This document shows, piece by piece, positions 60,186 to 64,000 of a stretch of 64,000 nt of DNA. Below the pieces are notes generated by a model that worked only from the letters and a program-made list of their open reading frames with translations, was not told the DNA's origin and searched no databases. The translations under genes were made by a program, and so were the position numbers. The stretch's first letter is position 1. Each line of letters starts with the position of its first letter. The stretch spans positions 30,010 to 94,009 of the forward strand of contig JBFMFO010000009.1 of assembly GCA_040754095.1 (NCBI GenBank), written 5' to 3'. The DNA comes from QYQD01 sp040754095 (GTDB taxonomy: Bacteria; Desulfobacterota; QYQD01).

Positions 60186-61375
60186 AAGAGAAGGCAAAAA
60201 AGGCCCTGAAGAAAAAAGCCACTTACGGGGAAGACATAGAACTGGAAAAATTTATCAGGCAGGCCGAGCCTGTCTCTTATACTAATCTTGACCCGGAAGA
60301 GCAAAAAAGACTCCATCAGACCGGTCTCGATTTGAATGGACAAGGGCATTCAGGCGCGTTTTTTCAATCGGATTGTTCTGTTGTCCACTGTCAGTCAACT
60401 TACAAGGGGCTGGAGGTATTGCCTATTAAAGAGGCTGCCAAGGTCTATGAAAAGATTAAAGATTACTGGTGGCAGGCAGTAAGCGTCGATACGGACAAAT
60501 ATACGGCAGCCTCGGAACTTGATCTGGACAATGGGTATTTTATCCGCGCCCTTCCCGGAGAAAAGGTCATTTATCCGGTACAGGCCTGTCTCTATATCCG
60601 CAAAGAAAAATTCGCCCAGCATTTGCACAATATCGTGGTGGCCGAAGAAGGCTCCGAATTGCACATCATCACCGGATGCGCCACCTCTCCTCATCTGGTC
60701 TCCGGCCTGCATATCGGCGTATCTGAATTTTACATCAAAAAAGGGGCCAAGCTTACCTTCACCATGATCCATAACTGGGGTGAGGACGTCTATGTACGCC
60801 CTCGCTCCGGCGTCATCATCGAAGAAGACGGCGTCTTTATTTCTAATTATATCTCGCTCAGGCCGGTAAGGTCCCTGCAGACCTATCCTTCGGCCACTCT
60901 GGCCGGCCGGGGGGCTGTAGCCCGTTTTAATTCCATACTGGTAGCTCCGCCGGGCAGCGAACTTGATATCGGGGCCAAGGTCACTTTAAAGGCACCCGAA
61001 GCAAGGGCTGAGATTATCTCTCGGGCTATATCCACCGGCGGAAAAATTATTGCGCGTGGGCTCCTGGTGGGTGAAGTGCCCGGCATAAAGGCGCATCTGG
61101 AATGCAAGGGACTGATACTCTCTGAAAAAGGGATCATCCGGGCCATACCTGAACTGGAGGGTCAGGCCTCCGGCGTCGATATGTCGCACGAAGCGGCAGT
61201 AGGAAAGATCGCTCAGGAAGAGATTGAGTATCTCATGGCCAGAGGACTAAGCGAAGAAGAGGCTACTTCCACCATTGTCCGGGGATTTCTAAACGTGCAG
61301 ATAGACGGGTTGCCTGCGGAATTGCAGGCTGAGATAGAGGCCGCTGTTAAAGAAAGCGAAAAAGCTTTGATCTGA
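60173..61375 (+). CDS. sufB: Iron-sulfur scaffold SufB/SufD
   Basis: A 400-residue beta-helix scaffold protein. VVAEEGSELHIITGCATSP, GAKLTFTMIHNWGEDVYVRPRSG and the C-terminal core RAISTGGKIIARGLLVGEVPGIKAHLECKGLILSEKGIIRAIPELEGQASGVDMSHEAAVGKIAQEEIEYLMARGLSEEEATSTIVRGFL are conserved in SufB/SufD. It stands alone without a second paralogue, cysteine desulfurase SufS or SufU. ATG 60173 has GAGGA nine bases upstream and overlaps sufC. Confidence 0.92.
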   Translation: MQKIEEKAKKALKKKATYGEDIELEKFIRQAEPVSYTNLDPEEQKRLHQTGLDLNGQGHSGAFFQSDCSVVHCQSTYKGLEVLPIKEAAKVYEKIKDYWWQAVSVDTDKYTAASELDLDNGYFIRALPGEKVIYPVQACLYIRKEKFAQHLHNIVVAEEGSELHIITGCATSPHLVSGLHIGVSEFYIKKGAKLTFTMIHNWGEDVYVRPRSGVIIEEDGVFISNYISLRPVRSLQTYPSATLAGRGAVARFNSILVAPPGSELDIGAKVTLKAPEARAEIISRAISTGGKIIARGLLVGEVPGIKAHLECKGLILSEKGIIRAIPELEGQASGVDMSHEAAVGKIAQEEIEYLMARGLSEEEATSTIVRGFLNVQIDGLPAELQAEIEAAVKESEKALI

Positions 61376-61407
61376 AGAACCGCCTCCGGCGGTTCATTTC
61401 AGATGCT

Positions 61408-61719
61408 TCAACCGCTGCTGCAACTTTTTGCAGTGCGCACGGCGATATCCTCCGGAGTGGCAGGACGGACTTCTTCTACTGAAATACGGGCATAAATTGG
61501 ATGGTTGGCGCCGAGATACTGGCCTTTAGGGATTACGATTTCAAAGCTCTCTCCCTCTTTAGTCCCTAACAGCTTTTCTTCTATGGCCGGGATAATGCGG
61601 TCGTATCCGATCAGCAACTTGGCCCGGTAAACGTTAAGTTTCTCCTCCGGGTCTGTATTTTCCTCAAAGCGCACCGTATATTTTATAACTACATGGGTAT
61701 TAGGTCCTACTGTCAGCAT
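61408..61719 (-). CDS. FKBP-type peptidyl-prolyl isomerase, truncated SlyD-like
   Basis: A 103-residue protein with the FKBP fold as found in SlyD: VVIKYTVRFEENT ... LLIGYDRIIPAIEEKLLGTKEGESFEIVIPKGQYLGANHP. The insert-in-flap chaperone domain is missing, although VIPKGQYLG marks where it would begin, and the polypeptide goes straight to the last strand (YARISVEEVRP). The histidine-rich tail of SlyD is absent. Probably a minimal isomerase or a remnant. Confidence 0.7.
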   Translation of the reverse strand: MLTVGPNTHVVIKYTVRFEENTDPEEKLNVYRAKLLIGYDRIIPAIEEKLLGTKEGESFEIVIPKGQYLGANHPIYARISVEEVRPATPEDIAVRTAKSCSSG

Positions 61720-61806
61720 TATTGCTCCTTACTTCACGCTTCTTATATCAATCTTCAGTGCTCTCTAATCTTGAACCATGAACCTTGGAACCTTGGACCT
61801 GGATAG

Positions 61807-62043
61807 TTACTTTTTACCACGCAGAATCTCGCCGATTTTGTTTATCACCTCATCCGGTTCAGGGAAAAATCCCAAGGCCTTTTTCGAAAATAGAATCTCG
61901 CCGTCAACCCGTACATCAAAGACGCCCCCATCGCCCTTTATGAGGACAGGTTCTATATTAAAGGCCTCCTTAATCTTATCCGCCAGCCTGGCGGCTCTGG
62001 GGAGGTAGTTTCATCTGCCGCAGTACTCGATCACAATCTCCAT
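61807..62043 (-). CDS. SelW-like (Rdx family) selenoprotein with in-frame UGA
   Basis: The frame runs from ATG 62043 to TAA 61807-61809 (78 residues) if the UGA at 62011-62013 is read as selenocysteine. It starts MEIVIEYCGRU, giving the redox motif CGRU at the place of CxxU/CxxC in the SelT/SelW/SelH (Rdx) family, and continues YLPRAARLADKI ... GGVFDVRVDGEILFSKKALGFFPEPDEVI, which is the family's conserved strand-loop-helix. AAGAGGACAAT is the ribosome site. A fitting SECIS hairpin follows the UGA. No other stop interrupts the frame. It is a thioredoxin-fold redox protein; the partner is unknown. SelA/B/C/D genes must be elsewhere in the genome. Confidence 0.9.
61980..61994 (-). promoter_or_regulatory. 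Bacterial SECIS hairpin
   Basis: On the minus strand CCGCCA-GGC-TGGCGG: a perfect 6-bp stem with a 3-base loop, 16 bases after the UGA. The loop begins 22 bases after the UGA and has G in its first two positions, as the bacterial SECIS model asks. It lies inside the coding region. Confidence 0.8.
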
Positions 62044-62148
62044 ATATTGTCCTCTTATGTATAAGTCATTATAAAAAATCCGGGTCTTATGCAAGCAAAA
62101 TCTGATAGATTTTTCATCTCAGCGAACAAATCCTCTCTAGATACATTA

Positions 62149-63804
62149 TTATATTTTAACCCGCTTAACAAATTTTTCGACCAAAACCCGCCATTCCTTT
62201 AATCTCAAGGCGTAAAGTAAAAAGCAATATGAAAGCCCGGCAAGGGCTATAGTAATCGAAAGGGAGAAAAGCTCTGCATGGAGGCCATGTCCCCAGATGC
62301 CTTCAAGCCACCCGTGTACATAATATACGATCAGGCCCATAGCCGCCGAGGCCATAAGCACCCTGGCCAGAGACTTGAAAAGATAGCCCAGGGCATAGCC
62401 TTCCACCTTTCTATACAGGATAAGGCTTAGGAACACAAAGTTCATAATCATAGTGATTGATGTGGAGAAGGCGATGGCCTTGTGCTGGAAGTGATTTATA
62501 GTAAGGGTGACCACCAGGATATTGACCGCTACGGCCATAAAACTCGCTATAACCGGGTACTTTGTATCGTCCAGGGCATAAAAGACCGGTACGATGATCT
62601 TTACCGCGGCATAGGCAAAAAGACCGATGGCGTAAAAAGATAGTGCCTCGGCTGTGCGCAGGGTATCATAACCGGTGAAACGCCCGTGCTCGAAGATTAA
62701 CCCTATAATCGGCTTGGCGAGTATTATCAGCCCGCAGGATGCCGGTATGGTCAGGGCAAAGGCCATGACCAGAGCGGAAAGATAAGCGCCTTTAAGCTGG
62801 GCTAAATCCTTATTGGAGGCATGGCGCGAGACCACCGGCAACGTGGCAATGGAAATAGCCACTCCAAAGACTCCGATCGGAAACTGCATCAGGCGGAAGG
62901 CGTAATTAAGCCAGGAGACACTTCCTTGCTCACAACTGGCCGCAAAGTAGGTATTTATAAAGATATTGATCTGGGTAGCAGAAAGCCCGATAATAGCCGG
63001 AATCATAAGCTTGATTACCCGGCGCAGGCCTTCGTCCCGGAAAGAAAGCAGGGGGTTCAGGTGGAATCCTACCCTGTGGAGGGACGGCAGTTGTATGGCG
63101 AGCTGCAGGAATCCTCCTATAAGCGTGCCCACGGCCATGCCCACGATAGCAGGCTGACCGAAACGAGGAAAAACAAAGGCCAGGATTACGCCGCTGACAA
63201 TGGACCCCAGGTTAAAAAAGGCAGAGGACATGGCCGGGATAAAAAAATACCCCTTGGTGTTAAGCATGCCCATCACTGCTGCAGCAAGCGAGACCAGGAT
63301 AAAGAACGGGAACATGATGACGGTCATGTCCCAAGTCAGGGCAATTTTCCCCGGTATCCTGGAAAAATCAGGGGCCATCAGCATTATGATGTCCCCGGCA
63401 AAAAACATCCCGATTAATGTTAAAGCGCCTACGATAATAAAAAGGGCGGTCAGGACGTTGTTGGCCAGCCGCCAGGTCTCCTTGGGGCCTTTTTTCTGGT
63501 CATAATCGGTAAAAACGGTAACAAAGGCCGAGCTTAATGCGCCCTCGGCAAAGAGATCGCGCAGAAGATTGGGAATGCGGAAGGCCACGACATAGGCATC
63601 GATGAAATAACCGGCCCCGAAAAGGCCCGCCAGTACCTGTTCCCGGATGAGGCCCAAGATGCGGCTGGCGAAGACCGCCACGCTGACCGATCCGGCCGAA
63701 CGGGCTATCTGAGCCGTGTCTGTTTCTTTTAATTTCGGATTTTCCGCCTGGGCGGATTTGCCTGTGGCATGACGGATTTCGGATTTCGAATTTTCCTTTG
63801 ACAT
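62149..63804 (-). CDS. murJ: Lipid II flippase MurJ
   Basis: A 551-residue membrane protein of the MOP superfamily with about 14 helices. SVAVFASRILGLIREQVLAGLFGAGYFIDAYVVAFRIPNLLRDLFAEGALSSAFVTVFTDY is the signature N-terminal segment of MviN/MurJ, including the essential arginines. It moves lipid II for peptidoglycan. The short hydrophilic N-terminal extension (residues 1-30) is not conserved in the family. It is transcribed minus; the gap to the selenoprotein gene is 105 bp. Confidence 0.95.
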   Translation of the reverse strand: MSKENSKSEIRHATGKSAQAENPKLKETDTAQIARSAGSVSVAVFASRILGLIREQVLAGLFGAGYFIDAYVVAFRIPNLLRDLFAEGALSSAFVTVFTDYDQKKGPKETWRLANNVLTALFIIVGALTLIGMFFAGDIIMLMAPDFSRIPGKIALTWDMTVIMFPFFILVSLAAAVMGMLNTKGYFFIPAMSSAFFNLGSIVSGVILAFVFPRFGQPAIVGMAVGTLIGGFLQLAIQLPSLHRVGFHLNPLLSFRDEGLRRVIKLMIPAIIGLSATQINIFINTYFAASCEQGSVSWLNYAFRLMQFPIGVFGVAISIATLPVVSRHASNKDLAQLKGAYLSALVMAFALTIPASCGLIILAKPIIGLIFEHGRFTGYDTLRTAEALSFYAIGLFAYAAVKIIVPVFYALDDTKYPVIASFMAVAVNILVVTLTINHFQHKAIAFSTSITMIMNFVFLSLILYRKVEGYALGYLFKSLARVLMASAAMGLIVYYVHGWLEGIWGHGLHAELFSLSITIALAGLSYCFLLYALRLKEWRVLVEKFVKRVKI

Positions 63805-63966
63805 AAGCCTTTAATGTACCCTTATTTCTTTAGGGTCTTCGCCTAATCGAACGGGTGGGTAATTTTTTACTTCTCTCTATTCCCCTCTTTGGAAAAGAGC
63901 TTGCTATATTCCAGAGGGGACGGGAAAGCTTTAAAAAGGCTATACTCCTTTTTGCAAACGATAGCC

Positions 63967-64000
63967 AGTTGGTAAAAACCAACTTAAAGAAAGGAGCATA
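63967..64000 (+). promoter_or_regulatory. Leader hairpin and ribosome site of a gene beyond the edge
   Basis: AGTTGGT-AAAA-ACCAACT is a perfect 7-bp hairpin, followed by AAAGAAAGGAG, a strong ribosome site, three bases before the end of the window. A plus-strand gene probably starts just outside; rpsT is a common neighbour of murJ but this is a guess. Confidence 0.45.

Overview
The window looks like the chromosome of a flagellated, Gram-negative anaerobe of the Desulfobacterota (old Deltaproteobacteria) type. The pointers are a complete set of flagellar rod, P-ring and L-ring genes, a B12-dependent (class II) ribonucleotide reductase, an iron-sulfur-type flavoprotein, a selenoprotein, a FlgM partner resembling the family known from Desulfovibrio, and a PEP-CTERM protein next to a large exopolysaccharide locus. 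Base composition is near 50% GC. No rRNA, CRISPR array, prophage or transposase was found; one tRNA-Val is present.

Layout. 1-13.2 kb, minus strand: one exopolysaccharide operon (radical SAM protein cut by the left edge, Wzx-like flippase, three glycosyltransferases, GumC/Wzz co-polymerase, CpsD-like ATPase, Wza-like lipoprotein, phosphodiesterase, acetyltransferase, and a fused nucleotidyltransferase/phosphoglycosyl transferase). 13.7-14.3 kb: a PEP-CTERM protein. 14.6-21.4 kb: inositol-phosphate synthase, DUF523/DUF1722 protein, VapBC, a B12-binding radical SAM enzyme, a CDF transporter, LarB and tRNA-Val. 21.5-26 kb: lipoprotein, ECF sigma/anti-sigma/DUF3106 cassette, a degenerate sigma-54-activator-like ATPase and a PilZ protein. 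26.5-42.5 kb: housekeeping genes (ndk, thiL, transglycosylase, an endonuclease V remnant, nrdJ, ogt, Trk/Ktr potassium system, cold-shock protein, rmuC, hsp20, lon, a PHP protein, FMN reductase, an MBL protein, polyprenyl synthase). 42.7-46.7 kb: an accessory island with two unrelated minus-strand genes, group II intron 3' debris and an attC-like site. 46.7-58.7 kb: cutA, a transglycosylase, an FlhB-tail protein, flgF-G-A-H-I-J-N-K-L, csrA, fliW, and a convergent flgM operon. 59-63.8 kb: thioesterase, sufC-sufB, an FKBP, a SelW-like selenoprotein missed by ordinary ORF calling, and murJ.

Regulation ties parts together. Good sigma-54 (-24/-12) promoters with exact GG/GC spacing lie before the exopolysaccharide operon, the PEP-CTERM gene, the PilZ gene and flgF. 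The first three also carry an upstream palindrome, GTGGAA-N6-TTCCAC (perfect in two, partial in one), 130-160 bp before the predicted start, as expected for an enhancer-binding-protein site. The flgM operon has a textbook sigma-28 promoter. The most unusual items are this candidate sigma-54 envelope/biofilm regulon with a neighbouring GAFTGA-less ATPase, a two-copy ~170-nt non-coding element whose copies differ by compensatory changes, the Sec-UGA gene with its SECIS hairpin, and the cassette/intron island.
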